A DNA stretch of 64,000 nucleotides from Lactifluus volemus (Eukaryota; Basidiomycota; Agaricomycetes; Russulales; Russulaceae). Numbering within the stretch: the first letter of the stretch is position 1; each line of letters begins with the position of its first letter. The stretch lies in NCBI GenBank assembly GCA_022376515.1, contig WTXI01000021.1, positions 62,001-126,000 on the forward strand, read 5' to 3'. The position numbers and the translations under genes are program-made. Under the pieces are notes generated by a model. The model did no database searches. It saw nothing but the letters and a program-made list of their open reading frames with translations, and was not told where the DNA came from. Positions 10,165-21,168 of this stretch are shown piece by piece.

Positions 10165-12358
10165 TTAGAAGTTCTCTGCGAAACCAAAAGTTAGTAATGT
10201 TTACGAGGGGACGTAGAACAGGGCAAGACGAGGGGGAAAATGAAAAAAAAAAAAAAAAACGAACCCTTTCCATAGAAGAACCGCGTGCCACCGGGGGTTG
10301 AATACTTGTTACTCATCTTGTGCAACTCACGCGAGAGTACGGGGGGGCCGCAGAAGAAAACGCCCACGTCCGTCTCGGGGTGCTTATCAGCGACGCTTGT
10401 AAACACGCGGTCCCAATTCGGCCGCCCAAAGTGAGTGGGCGCTCGGAGCGAGGTGATTGCGTCCTTCTCAGCCCGACGTCCTGTACAATGATGTTATTCA
10501 TATCGTCCTCCTTGATTTTCGCCGTCAGATATATGTTGATCTCGATTCGGTTCTGTGCGTCTTGTTCTTCAATTGCATGGAGGAGCGAATGGAACCATTC
10601 GGCGGAGCCAAAGTCACGAATGACCCAGGTGAAGTAGACCTGTGTAAAGCGGGGGTCGGTGCCTAGCAGAAAAAAAGGAAAGAGAGGTCTTTGTACCTTG
10701 GATAGACGCGTTGGCTTGGAGTTGTTAAAGTTGTTCATACGATACCAAATCGATTTGAGGATCCTAAGATACCGACAATTAAGCAACCCCACGCAACCAA
10801 AGGACATCATGTACTCACGAGGCAAAGGGGGTGACACCAATACCGGCACCGACGAGCAACACCGTGTCATACTTCAAGAAGTCCTCCGAAGCGGAGCCGA
10901 AAGGTCCATCGACCATGACGCGAGGTAGGATGCGATTGAAGGGAGGGTTGGTATTCGTACCGACGACTCTGCCTCCTGCGTCTTTCTCGCCCCTTTCTCC
11001 ACCGGCACCGGGTTTCTTGTCAAAATCACAGCCAAGGACTTTAGCCAAGTCTCGGGTAAAGTCGCCGACGACACGGATGTGCACAGAGATGTAGTCTTCC
11101 TCCGGTGCGCTACAATATAGTAAAAGGGGTCGTCAGATAGGAAGGAAAATGAGGGGGGAACATACCTGGTGAGAGTGAACGGGTGCCACTGGAAGTATGA
11201 AATCTCGGGACAGGAGAGAAAGATATACTGTCCCGCACGCGTCGTTGTCCTTTCCTTCTTGATCTGGATCTCCATCACATTTGACGGATGTTGGACTACC
11301 TTGGAGATGTATGTCCTATGACGCGAGCGAACCTCGCGCAGGACTCGTTCCCAGATCCAGATAACACCACCAACGAGCCAATAGCGCTGAAGGGGGAAAA
11401 GACACGTGAGTTTCACTCGAGGTACGCACGAGGCGGTAAACAGACCCAGAAAACGCCGATACTGTTCCAGGAGCAGTATGGCGGGCGGTCGGCTTGATCA
11501 TGCAGAACATGCCATGGAGCTGCCAGCAGATGAAAAAAACGATGAAGAGGTGGTGGGAGTACCAGAAGTGTTCAAAGTTGGCGCGCCTCTTCTTTTCGCG
11601 GGCAAAAAAGACCATAACGGCAAGGACAGCGGTCATAATCCAGCCAGTGGCGCCGGGCCCGGTGGCAAAGTTTGCATTGAGGAAGGCGACAAACTTTGCA
11701 CCACCTGTCGTTGCACTCGTATCAGCCACCGCGAGCTTGGCGAAGTTGACCATATGGGCAACGACATGCACCACGGTGCCGATGACAATGGACCAGGCTG
11801 TGGCAATGTGGAGGGTGAGGTTGTTGTCAAAGGGAATAATATGATTGAGAGGGGTGCGGCGGAGGAGGGAGATGAAGTTGCGGCAGACAGGAAGAAGGAT
11901 GAATATGACATCGACGTGTAGGACCAGGGCAGCCGCACGGGCAATTGCTAGTGTTGTTTAAACGATGGTTACAGCAAGGAGGAAGGGACGGACATACTGA
12001 AGGTGACGCCAAATAAGGCTCGAGCCTGTGTGAGGTTATCCTTCACACCATAATGAAAGACGCCAAAGACGGCGACTATAACGTGAAGGAAGACCCAGAC
12101 GGCGAAAAAGAGGCGCTTCCCACCGTCGTTGATCATCCAACGGTCCCACTTTTCCATGAACGTCTGGGGTTGGTAGGACTTTGTTGGGGAAGTATTACTA
12201 GTAGACCGTTGAAGGCCCTGAAGACGTCTACGCTCTGTTCTATTGCGCTGCAGGTGAGAGGGATGGAAAGTCGAGGTATAATAATTCATGTCAGGGTGTG
12301 CATCGAGCGGAGGCTGGGCGCCGTCAGAAAAATCGAAACCGTCGTTGCGAGGCATCAT
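10165..12358 (-). CDS. noxB: NADPH oxidase catalytic subunit, NoxB/Nox2 type (two apparent 1-nt deletions)
   Basis: Membrane flavocytochrome that moves electrons from NADPH through FAD and two hemes to oxygen, giving superoxide; fungal enzymes act in hyphal differentiation. Exons: 11998-12358, 11446-11947, 11166-11386, 10819-11109, 10697-10763, 10265-10639 and 10165-10175. About 68 hydrophilic residues precede [18 protein letters not shown]. Visible motifs: heme-binding helices ([30 protein letters not shown]), FAD motif [25 protein letters not shown] motifs [12 protein letters not shown] and [17 protein letters not shown], and the terminal FFYGKENF. There is no EF-hand. Frame breaks at about 11489-11492 (KPDRPPYCS, one base short) and 10472-10475 (DVGAEKDA, one G short); restoring both makes 1830 nt, 609 residues. 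The last intron is 89 bp and holds a long A run. The NoxB subtype rests on the N-terminal extension and the MIKPDRPPYC region. Confidence 0.9.
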
Positions 12359-14126
12359 TAAGGGAAAGTGTAAAATAGAGAATGTTGTGTGTGTCGACCT
12401 GCGCTCGAGAGAAGAGAGGGATGGAGGAGGGCCTGCTCTACGATGATGGGAAGTTGGGTTGATGTGGGGTAAAGCGTGCTTTGTACCGGGACAGCCGAGG
12501 TAAGTACTTCAGTCACTGCCCGTAGCCTTGACAACGACGTCACGTTTGAGTGATAACAACCGCTGCGCTTTTTCCACCTCTTATAGTTACCAGTTCATGT
12601 GATCATATCCATCCCCTAACTTGTTGTCATACAGCCTTCGCTGTCAGTTCTACGGTATATTAGGGGGTCAGTACTAAAACTTCTGAGTCAGTCATGGCCA
12701 CACTGAATTCCCCACTCATTTGCCTTTGCTTTGTCACTACGCCACGCATCAATCAGAAATTACGGCTACCACTGCCACGGCAACTTTGTCCATGACTACT
12801 TAGTAGTCAAGGTCGGTTATTGAACATCAGGAGCCAGATTGGTTTATCCCAAGTGAACTCCGGCTGTAGTTTGGCTATATGGCTTACACATCACCATGAC
12901 GTGCTTCAATAACGCCACCAGCAGTACTATCGCCGTACGGGACTGGTTTAAATGTATGGCAGCCTTGTACCGATAGGTATCTCACGGTGGTACTGGTGTG
13001 TGATCCTTTTCTGTATTCGATGTATGAATGTGCTTGAGAGCAAGACCCTCTACTTCCAAATTGCATACTGAACTTGGCCCAGAGTAGTTCTCTAACAACT
13101 TTGTATATAGCTCAAGTCTGTTCCCAACGCACGTCCCCAGCTTCATTGCGCAACAGGGGCGGGTTTGCCATCATTCCTGGCTCCTTTCTGGACGAGGTGA
13201 ACGCAGCGATGTCAATTTACACCAGGACGTGGTGCCGGAATATTTATTTGCATGGGCGGACTCTACGATGGACAGAGCATCAGCGCGTTGCGCCCTTCGG
13301 CGGTTGGGGGGACATGATGCCTTTGTGTAAGGAAAGCTATGCGTTGTTCCGTATGTCCTGTTGTGAAGGGAAGTGTCACGACTAACTGAGATCATATGTA
13401 GTTAAACAGAAGATGGCATCAGTGTAACACCAGACCAGGCCCAACTGGAAAACATAAAGATACGAGGGAAAGTCCAGAAAACTTGTAGTTTTGAATCTGA
13501 CTCGGAGAAAAGCATGGCCCAGTGCCAATGGTCTCGAAGGTATGTACTAGTATCAGCTTTCACGTCAGGCCGAACTTTGGGACGCCACATTAGATGATAA
13601 TATCAGTAAGATCTCCGATATGACCGGGGGAGCGCACGTCTACGTCCGCGCCCGACGTTAGTCCTGCAGAACTCTCTTTCTTTCGTTTGTGCTGGATTGC
13701 TCCTCGTACGATGCTCTTTCCCTCGTATCTCAGCCTTTTTGACGAAGACTGATGTCAGTCACCGTTCGTTTACCGTGACTTTCAAGCCGTGTCTAACGTC
13801 CTGAAGAAGCAGCTTCTCAGTTCGCTGAGGGGTCATTCTTCAAGCTTCAAGGCCCACGTCAATACTCCACGCGGCAAAAGGTGTTCCGATCCCTTGTCTT
13901 TCCAACCCCACACGAAGGTCGTGCTCTGGTCTTTTGACACCGAGCATCACCCTCGTGGGGTGATCGAAAGACAATGGCAAGGGATCCAAACCATCTTCTT
14001 GCTGCGTGCCAGACGTGAGCCGTTCGCGATTCACTGCCGTTGGAGGCTTCGGCTGAGCGATGGGAACGGCGGGGATAGTACGTGTGGGACTGACAGGGGC
14101 CTGTGGGGCAACATTGAACGTGCTCC
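12359..14126. other. intergenic, no gene recognised
   Basis: 1.8 kb upstream of noxB that should include its promoter. The open frames are short, or overlapping antisense shadows with Cys/Arg-rich composition (for example minus 13859-14455). No domain recognised. Confidence 0.35.
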
Positions 14127-14414
14127 ATGCAGCGACACCTAGTCATGGCAAAACTCACAGCTATTATTTCTGTCCATTCCCAAAAAATGTCGTGCCGAAC
14201 ACTGAGCTCGATCTCGATCCACTGGCAGGCAACTACCGCCGGTTCGCAGACGAAAGACACGGTGACGTTCGTACAGGGGAGCGAAGAGCCGTTCATGCTC
14301 ACGCTGCGCCGTACCGAGGATGGCGGCGTCAAGTTTATCTCGTGGTTCGTCACCGTGCGCACAGGGCGAGGACAAACTCGAGGGCATACAGACAGCTGTG
14401 GAGACTTTCGATAG
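14127..14414 (+). CDS. small hypothetical protein
   Basis: 95-codon frame. Its middle (DTVTFVQGSEEPFMLTLRR, then KFISWFVTV) has alternating polar and hydrophobic residues, as in a beta-rich protein. No family recognised. An upstream exon in 13.8-14.1 kb is possible. A longer overlapping antisense frame and a 123-codon frame on the same strand compete with it, so this is a weak call. Confidence 0.25.
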   Translation: MQRHLVMAKLTAIISVHSQKMSCRTLSSISIHWQATTAGSQTKDTVTFVQGSEEPFMLTLRRTEDGGVKFISWFVTVRTGRGQTRGHTDSCGDFR

Positions 14415-14595
14415 TAGGTTCTTCCCAGTGAAGGAAGCCCCCCGCGTAGGATCATAAAATTTCTTAATAAACAGTAATAAAGAAAGTGACGGCCATGTCC
14501 CTACAAATATATAGGAATTTAAGCATTTTTTGCTCGTTCGAGTAGGGTGCTGAACACAATGGCTCAACTAGGGTCCATCGACCGTACCGCAATCC

Positions 14596-15617
14596 TCAGA
14601 CCTGTCCTGGCCAACTTCTGGCAGCTCGAGCGACCCACTCCTCCTTCCATTGCCGATAGGCCCTCTTCGGGGTTGGAGGAAGGAGTATGAACCCATCGCG
14701 ATAGTCCATGCTTGCCATACGTTCCACGAGGTTGACTTCCTCGTGAAATGTCAGCGGTCCGCTATGCAATTGCAACGCAAACTCCCGCACATTGAACGGA
14801 AGGCGGGCGACGGCGTTGACTACGTCGTCAGGCACGACCCACCCATGTTGGGCCCGCAATGGAAGGCGACCAAGCATCCGGGCCAGGACGGCTGAGCAGC
14901 CGGGCATGAAGAGGACGTCGGAGATGTGGAGTGTGGTAAGGCGTGGTGCCTGAGAAGCGACGAGAGCGACTGCCGGCTCGACGGTGGTGGAGAAGGGGTG
15001 GCACGTGTCGATGTGGAGGTGACGAAGCCGAGGGAGGTTTGCGCTGCTGGTCGAAGTACGCAGCAAATGCGAGTCTAGGGAAATGGCGATTCGCGTATTG
15101 TTGAAGCTCAAAGTTAGGTCCGTGAGGTAATGTAGGGGCGTGCTAACGATGTGCTCGAGAATCCCACTGACAACCCCAGTTTGAACGACAACAGTCATGG
15201 TACGGAGTGTCGGCGCTATGAGAAGTAAGAGTTGTGAGAGTAGGCTGGACGGCATGTGAATGAAGATCTGATCCTGACAGGCCTGGTTTTCAATTGGGGT
15301 TGTTCGCGTGTGGTTGTCGGAGAGGGATAATAACGTACCAGACGCTTCAAAGACTGCTCAGGCGGTATCTCTCCATCTCCGTCCGCCACGAAGAGGTGGT
15401 ATACCTGCCGAAGATAGGGCGGAAGTGGGGCAAGACGACAGAGAGCGCGTTCAAGACGGTCAACACCTGGAAGGCAGAGTGTGTTGAACAAAAATCGGGA
15501 AGAGACAGATGAAATGTATTTAGACGTAAGGAAGAGTGAATGAGCGGTCGCGCCTTGATCCACGCAGGCGTAATGAAATATAAGACAGAGGATCTCAGGC
15601 GGGAGATTCTGAATCAT
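14596..15617 (-). CDS. F-box domain protein
   Basis: Likely substrate-recognition subunit of an SCF ubiquitin ligase. Two exons: 15339-15617 and 14596-15273, joined across a 65-bp intron with donor GTACGT and acceptor CAG, giving 318 residues. The F-box is at the very N-terminus (IQNLPPEILCLIFHYACVDQ.. then LFLTSKYISSVSSRFLF). The rest has leucine-rich, LRR-like segments (LTDLTLSFNNTRIAISLDSH, LPRLRHLHIDTCHPF, APRLTTLHISDVLFMPG). The start is the first ATG in frame with the F-box. The first 120 bp of coding DNA and its upstream region are also present, decayed, in the tandem units to the right. Confidence 0.75.
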
Positions 15618-15908
15618 GAACTCGCTGTCACCTACGCGGATAGTTAGGAAACAGACCGGTACAGTACCTCTACGGCGTTTGGTCACGTAAATTCCGCCAA
15701 ATATTAACTGCGATATCGCATTTTTATTTCCCAAGTCAGCATACGCAGAATACAAACAGCTCAAGAACATTGTATCGCCACGAGCTTGCGGAGATATCAA
15801 TGAAATGACGGATAACTCCTATGTTGCGCCACTCCCGGATTCAACTACAGTCGGTCATGGCCCCTGTTCAATTTCCCCCAACATTCGACCTCGACCACCT
15901 AAGATCCC

Positions 15909-16730
15909 ATGGCCTACCTTTCCCGTTACGCAAAGCCGGGCAGGAAATGGGGTCGTGATGAGCTGCTGGCTTATCATATAACTGTCGCCCCCGTTTCACC
16001 AGAAGATTTTTTTGGTCAGGAAGCCGATCCGCCTTTGACCGGTCTAGATCCCGCACTCGTCAATTCCTCCCTTGACCTTGACGACACCAATATGACGGAT
16101 GATACATATCGTTTTCTCGCGTCTCTCGACCTCGCTACCAACACCAGTCAGGAGACTGCGATCGACGACTTTGCTCGCGAGCTTCTCCGCGTTGTTGGCT
16201 TCGAAGAACGCGGAAGCATCTTGCGCACCCGTTACACCATCCCCCTTACTATTCGTACCCAGCTTCTTATGTGTGGCGAGAATAACCAAGTGGCACAAGC
16301 AGATGTGTGCCTGGTGGACCGACGATCGACGATGATACTCGTTCTACAAGTGAACAAAACACTTTTCAATTCTTCTGATCCTGAACCCCAAGTTATCGCG
16401 GGAGCCATCGCAGCGTACCAACACAACAATCAGAGGCGGAATCGCATGGGTTTACGCACGCTTAGCACCATGACTATTCCTTGCATCACCATGGTTGGGA
16501 CGCGCCCCACCTTTTACTTAGTGCCTGTCACACGGGAGCTGAGTAATGCAGTCATTGGTGGGAAATGGCCGCAAGTTGAGACCAAGGTCCTCATGTGCGT
16601 CACGGTTGCGGACCGCCTTCGTCGGTTGAGTGAAGGTATGGAGGCACCAGAGTACAGATGGGTTTCTCTCCAGCGTATGATCGCATTCAAGGCCTTAGCC
16701 AAAAGACACTGGGAGAGAGTTGTCGACTGA
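15909..16730 (+). CDS. lineage-specific protein, tandem copy 1 (intact)
   Basis: Intronless 273-residue protein starting MAYLSRYAKPGRKWGRDELL. I know similar proteins only as unnamed members of an expanded family in Agaricomycetes; the function is unknown. Conserved blocks are ETAIDDFARELLRVVGFEER, QADVCLVDRRSTMILVLQVN, DPEPQVIAGAIAAYQ, LSTMTIPCITMVGTRPTFYL and SLQRMIAFKALAKRHW. The central Asp, hydrophobic strand and Q-V-N-K are arranged somewhat like a D..(E/D)xK nuclease core, but the acidic residue is absent, so this is only a suggestion. No signal peptide or membrane segment. It is the only full-length copy of the three and its frame is uninterrupted. Confidence 0.75.
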   Translation: MAYLSRYAKPGRKWGRDELLAYHITVAPVSPEDFFGQEADPPLTGLDPALVNSSLDLDDTNMTDDTYRFLASLDLATNTSQETAIDDFARELLRVVGFEERGSILRTRYTIPLTIRTQLLMCGENNQVAQADVCLVDRRSTMILVLQVNKTLFNSSDPEPQVIAGAIAAYQHNNQRRNRMGLRTLSTMTIPCITMVGTRPTFYLVPVTRELSNAVIGGKWPQVETKVLMCVTVADRLRRLSEGMEAPEYRWVSLQRMIAFKALAKRHWERVVD

Positions 16731-17458
16731 ATTTCCACTCGTATGAACACTCTGATTACGTACACGTACGGGCTCCAGTGTTACGGTTAATCCACTTACG
16801 CATACTTACCGAGGTACTGTACTAATGTAGCCTATAACACAGAAGAAACACGTAACATGTGCCACTACTACGCTAGCTCGAAGACAGGTGAAATGTATTT
16901 AGACATAAGGGAGAGTGGATCAGCGGCCGCGCCTTTATCCACGCAGGCGTACTAGTGAAATACCAGTACTGTATAAGACAGAGGGATCTCAGGCGGGCAG
17001 ATTCTGAATCATGAACTCGGTGTCACCTACGGTCCTACGCGGGTATTTAGGGTACGGCGTTTGATCACCCATAAATTCCGCCAAATATTCCTGAGACATC
17101 GCATTTTTATTTCCCAAGTCAGCAATTGGACGCTGTCATCGTGCGACATACAGTATATACGCAGAATAAAAACAAGGAAAATAGGGTCAAGTACATGATG
17201 GAATCAAGGCTGGGCAATGGTAACAGACACGGCCCCTAACCTGGTTTTCACCCTCTATTCAATTCAACGTCTTGTATGACAGGGGCCTCTCGACAACTAG
17301 CCACCAGCTTGCGGAGACACCGTGACTGACGAAGAGGACTGTTACGGAGTTGCGTCACTCCGGGCTTTGGTTTAGTAACCGGTTGATCTTTAAGTGTCGG
17401 CCATGGCCCCCTGTTCAATTCATCCATCTTTTCCCCCTTCCCTCGGGTCAGTGATTCT
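16731..17458. other. spacer of tandem unit 2 with F-box relic
   Basis: Holds a decayed antisense copy of the F-box gene 5' end (about 16884-17040, including the sequence around its start codon near 17010) and the shared upstream region of the lineage-specific gene. Small indels remove any coding capacity. Confidence 0.65.
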
Positions 17459-18274
17459 ATGGACTTCCTTACGCGTACCGCAAAGCCGGGCAGTGACTGG
17501 CGTCGTCATGAGCTGCGGGCTTATGATATAACTGTCCACTCCGTTTCACCACAGAATTTTTTTGTCCGGAATCTGAAGTCGATCCGCCTTTGACCGGCCT
17601 AGATCCCGCACTCATCAATTCCCCCATTGACCTTGAGGATACCAATATGTCGGATGATGCATATCGTTTTCTCGCGTCTCTGACCTCGCTACCAACACCA
17701 GTCAGGAAACTGCGATCGCCGACTTCGCTCGCGAGCTTCTCCGCATCGTTGGCTTCGAAGAACGCGGACACATCTTGCGCACCCGCATTCCATCCCCTTT
17801 TCTATTTGTAACTCGTTTTCTATGTATGGAAAGAAAGACGCACAGGCACAGGCAGATGTGTGCCTGGTGGACCGACGATCGGCGATGATACTCCTTCTAC
17901 AAGTAAACACAACACTTTTCAGTTCTTCCGATCCTGAACCCCAAGTTATCGCGGGAGCCATCGCAGCGTACCAATACAACAACGCGAGACGGAAACGCAT
18001 GGGTCTACACACGCTTAGCGCCATGACTATTCCTTGCATCACCATGGTCGGGACGTGCCCCACCTTTTACTTGTGCCTGTCACACAGCAGCTAAGTGATG
18101 CGGTCATTAATGGGAATAGGCCAAATTTTGAGACTAAGGTCTTCATGTGCGCCACGGCTGCGGACCGCCATCGTCGGTTGAGTGAAGGTATGGAGGTGCC
18201 AGAGTACAGAAGGGTTGCCTTCCAGCATATGATCGCATTCAAGGCAATAGCCAAATGCCATGGGAGAAGTCGTG
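17459..18274 (+). pseudogene. lineage-specific protein, tandem copy 2 (decayed)
   Basis: Starts ATG GAC TTC CTT at 17459 and aligns with copy 1 to the end, but several indels break the frame: a lost base after the SPQNFF block at about 17560, another at about 17687 in the ASLDLAT block, a rearranged stretch around 17795-17850 and a further shift near 18070. The Q-V-N-K lysine of copy 1 is Thr here. Different frames stay open for 60-120 codons, so decay is probably fairly recent. Confidence 0.8.
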
Positions 18275-18923
18275 GACTCCATTTCTACTCGTATGAACAC
18301 TCTGATTAAATACACGTACGGGCTCCGCTATGTAACGCTTAATCCACCTACGAGGTACTGTACTGTAATGTAGCCTATACCTATAACACAGAAGAAACAC
18401 GTAATATGTGCCACACAGTAACTCAGCTGGAAAAGACAAATGAAATGCAAGGGACAGTGAATGAACGGTCGCCGACCACGCAGGCGTAGTGAAATAGACT
18501 GGTACGGCGTAAATTCCGCCAAATATTCCTGAGACATCGCATTTTTATTTCCCAAGTCAGCAATTGGACGCTATCATCGTGCGGCATACAGTATATATGC
18601 AGAATACAAACAAGAAATATGGGTCAAGGGCATTGAAGTAAAAGATATCAAGGTAACAGACACGGCCCCTAAACCTGTTTTTTTCGCCCGCTGCGTCTCA
18701 ATTCCTAGGGCCTCTCGACGCTTGCGGAGATATCAATGAAATGATATCAATGAAATGGACTCATACTGTACCGATAACTCCTATGTTGCGCCACTTCAGG
18801 ACTTGGTTTAGTAACCGTTTGGTCTTTAAGTACAGTCGGTCATGACCCCCGTTCAATTCAATCATTTCCCCCATCCCTCGAGTCAGGACACCTTGACCAC
18901 CTACGGGATTTATTTGTGATTCC
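18275..18923. other. spacer of tandem unit 3
   Basis: Shorter relic of the F-box 5' end (about 18433-18490) followed by the common spacer. A 15-bp ATATCAATGAAATG-type repeat is duplicated in tandem near 18730-18757. Confidence 0.55.
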
Positions 18924-19759
18924 ATGGCCTCCCTTGTGCGTTCTGCAAAGTCGGGCAGCGACTGGGGTCGTCATGAGCTGCTGGCTTATGGTATAACTGT
19001 CTCCCCCATTCCACCAGAAGATTTTTTTCAGCACGACGATCCACCTTTGACCAGTCTAGATCCTGCACTCCTCTATTCATCCCTTGACCTTGACGACGCC
19101 AATATGTCGGATGATACATATCGTTTTATCGCGTCTCTCGAGCTCGCTACCAACACCAGTCAGGAGACTGCGATCGACGACTTTGCTCGCGAGCTTCTCC
19201 GCGTTGTTGGCTTCGAAGAACGCGGAAGCATCTTGCGCACCCGTCACTCCATCCCCCTTACTATTTGTACCCCATTTTCTATGCGTAAAGGCGAGAATAA
19301 CGCAGCGGCACAGGCAGGTGTGTGCCTGGTGGACCGACGATCGGCGATGATACTCGTTCTATAAGTGAACAAACCAGTATTCAATTCTTCTGATCCTGAA
19401 CCCCAAGTTATCGCGGGAGCCATCGCAGCGTACCAATACATAATGAGAAGCGGAAACGCATGGGTCTACCCACGCTTAGCACCATGACTATTCCTTGCAT
19501 CACCATGGTTGGGACGCGTCCCACCTTTTACTTGGTGCCTGTCACGCGGGAGCTGAGTGATGCCGTCATTTGTGGGAAATGGCCACAAGTTGAGACCAAG
19601 GTCTTCATGTACGTCACGGTTGCGGACGGCCATCGTCGGATGAGTGAAGGTATGGAGGCACCAGAGTATAGATGGGTTGCTCTCCAGCGTATGATCGCAT
19701 TCAAGGCCTTAGCCAAAAGACACTGGGAGAAGTTGTCGACTGAAATCCAACTCGTATGA
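18924..19759 (+). pseudogene. lineage-specific protein, tandem copy 3 (nonsense plus frameshift)
   Basis: Open from ATG 18924 for 146 codons and close to copy 1, then stops at 19362-19364, where the CAA of copy 1 (the Q of V-L-Q-V-N-K) is TAA. A second lesion near 19440 (the QYNN region) shifts the frame, after which the remaining 99 codons stay open to 19759 with an altered tail. The copy is therefore truncated before the most conserved C-terminal blocks. Confidence 0.8.
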
Positions 19760-21168
19760 ACTCTCTAATTACGTACACGTACGGGCTTCATCGTGACCAT
19801 GTAACGGTCAATCCACCTCACGCATACTTATCGAAGTACTTGTACTGTATGTACTACAGCCTATAACACAGAAGAAACACGTAATATATGCCACTACGGT
19901 AGTTGGAAGACAGATGAAATGTATTTAGACATAGGGAGAGTGAATCAACGGCCGCGTAGTGAAATACGGAAATCATGACGTCCACTAGGCTGACCTTCAA
20001 GTTGGCACCTGTGGCAGTCTACTCGAATAAAGATTCCCGATGAACCAAGTCAAGTTTCCGTTCAAAATATGCCAACACGATCCAAGTACCACTGTATCAC
20101 TTGCACGCCTGAATAACACGAGACCCGTTCCTTATTCAAGTTGCAGTGCTGGCATTCCTTTACCCCCGGGCCTTGCAGGCTCTCGCCCGCCAGCCGTTCT
20201 AGGGTTCCAAATGCTCGCAGCTAAAAACGGACACAGATTTCTCTTACGACGTCGAACGCTCCAGCGAGGGGACCTTCGCCTACAATTCCATGCTCTCCGC
20301 TTACGCAGGAATGCGCCACAGTTTAACTTGGAATTATCAGTATATCGAGTCATAAACAGCCGAATACACCGTGACAGACGGAAGTGCTCCAAGCGCGGTG
20401 CAGAGACAGCAGCCGATACATGTACAGCAACACATGGTGTTGGGCAGGAGGGCCACGGTAATGTCGATGAAACGGAGTAGTACCGCCGCGACGAAGCGCA
20501 CACCAGTGACGGTGAGCCGGAAAAACGCGAAGCGCGAGACTCCCGAGCGAGTGAAAGGTGGGACGCCCCCGTCGCATATCTTCCCGTTACCGGAAAAAAA
20601 AAACTCACACGTAGCGCTCACGACAAACCATATTGCAGCGATATTGTTTATTAGGGGTCCCACATCCGCCGCTACGTCACTTGCAGTTCGTAGCAGAAGC
20701 TGGCGCATCGGCCGTAATTTTAGTCGCTTCCATGCCTCTTCTGAATGGTTTCCCGGTGAACTTGAAGGACGTATCTAACCGTGTATCCAGAAGGGCATTG
20801 TTTTATGAAGGGCCCACATACCCTGCAGAGCTTGTTTTTAAAATTCCATTGCTATACAAGGAACTGCTGCAGTATCTGGTCAGGCACTATCTGTGAATCT
20901 TGATCTAGCACCTCACGATAAGTGGAGTGTGAAGCCAGTTCAAGGACGTAAGGTGACGTGAAAAAAACGTGTCAGAGGCGTGTTGGTGGTGGCGGCGGCG
21001 GCGGCTGCGGGATTGCGTAGGCCGCGCAGCCGCAGGTGGAGGAGTACACGTGATGTGCGGCGTGTATACCAAATTTGGGGATAATATTTCCATTTTGAAA
21101 AGCGAAGAGTGTTTTAAAGTTGGACCTTTTTGTCGTTTTTGGTTCAGATGCGACCTTGCGGTGATCAT
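19760..21168. other. intergenic, start of a fourth unit and uncertain coding
   Basis: 19.90-19.97 kb repeats the first bases of the tandem unit and then stops. Minus-strand frames at 20132-20708 include hydrophobic stretches (IAAIWFVVSA; RLTVTGVRFVAAVLLRFIDI) that could be exons of a small membrane protein, but I could not join them convincingly. Confidence 0.3.

Larger units (their letters stand above)
15500..19975. repeat. three tandem ~1.5-kb units
   Basis: A unit holding the antisense 5' end of the F-box gene, a spacer and the 273-residue lineage-specific gene is present three times (about 15.5-16.88, 16.88-18.43 and 18.43-19.9 kb), followed by a short fourth start at about 19.9-19.97 kb. 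Landmarks repeated in each unit include the GACAG(A/G)TGAAATGTATTTAG stretch (15505, 16884, 19912, decayed at 18433), AAATTCCGCCAAATATT (about 15690, 17075, 18510) and TTTTTATTTCCCAAGTCAGC. Identity falls off in the non-coding parts. Confidence 0.85.

Noticed and set aside
13859..14455. 198-codon minus-strand frame
   Set aside because: Cys/Arg/Ser-rich, no domain, overlaps better-looking plus-strand frames; left unannotated.
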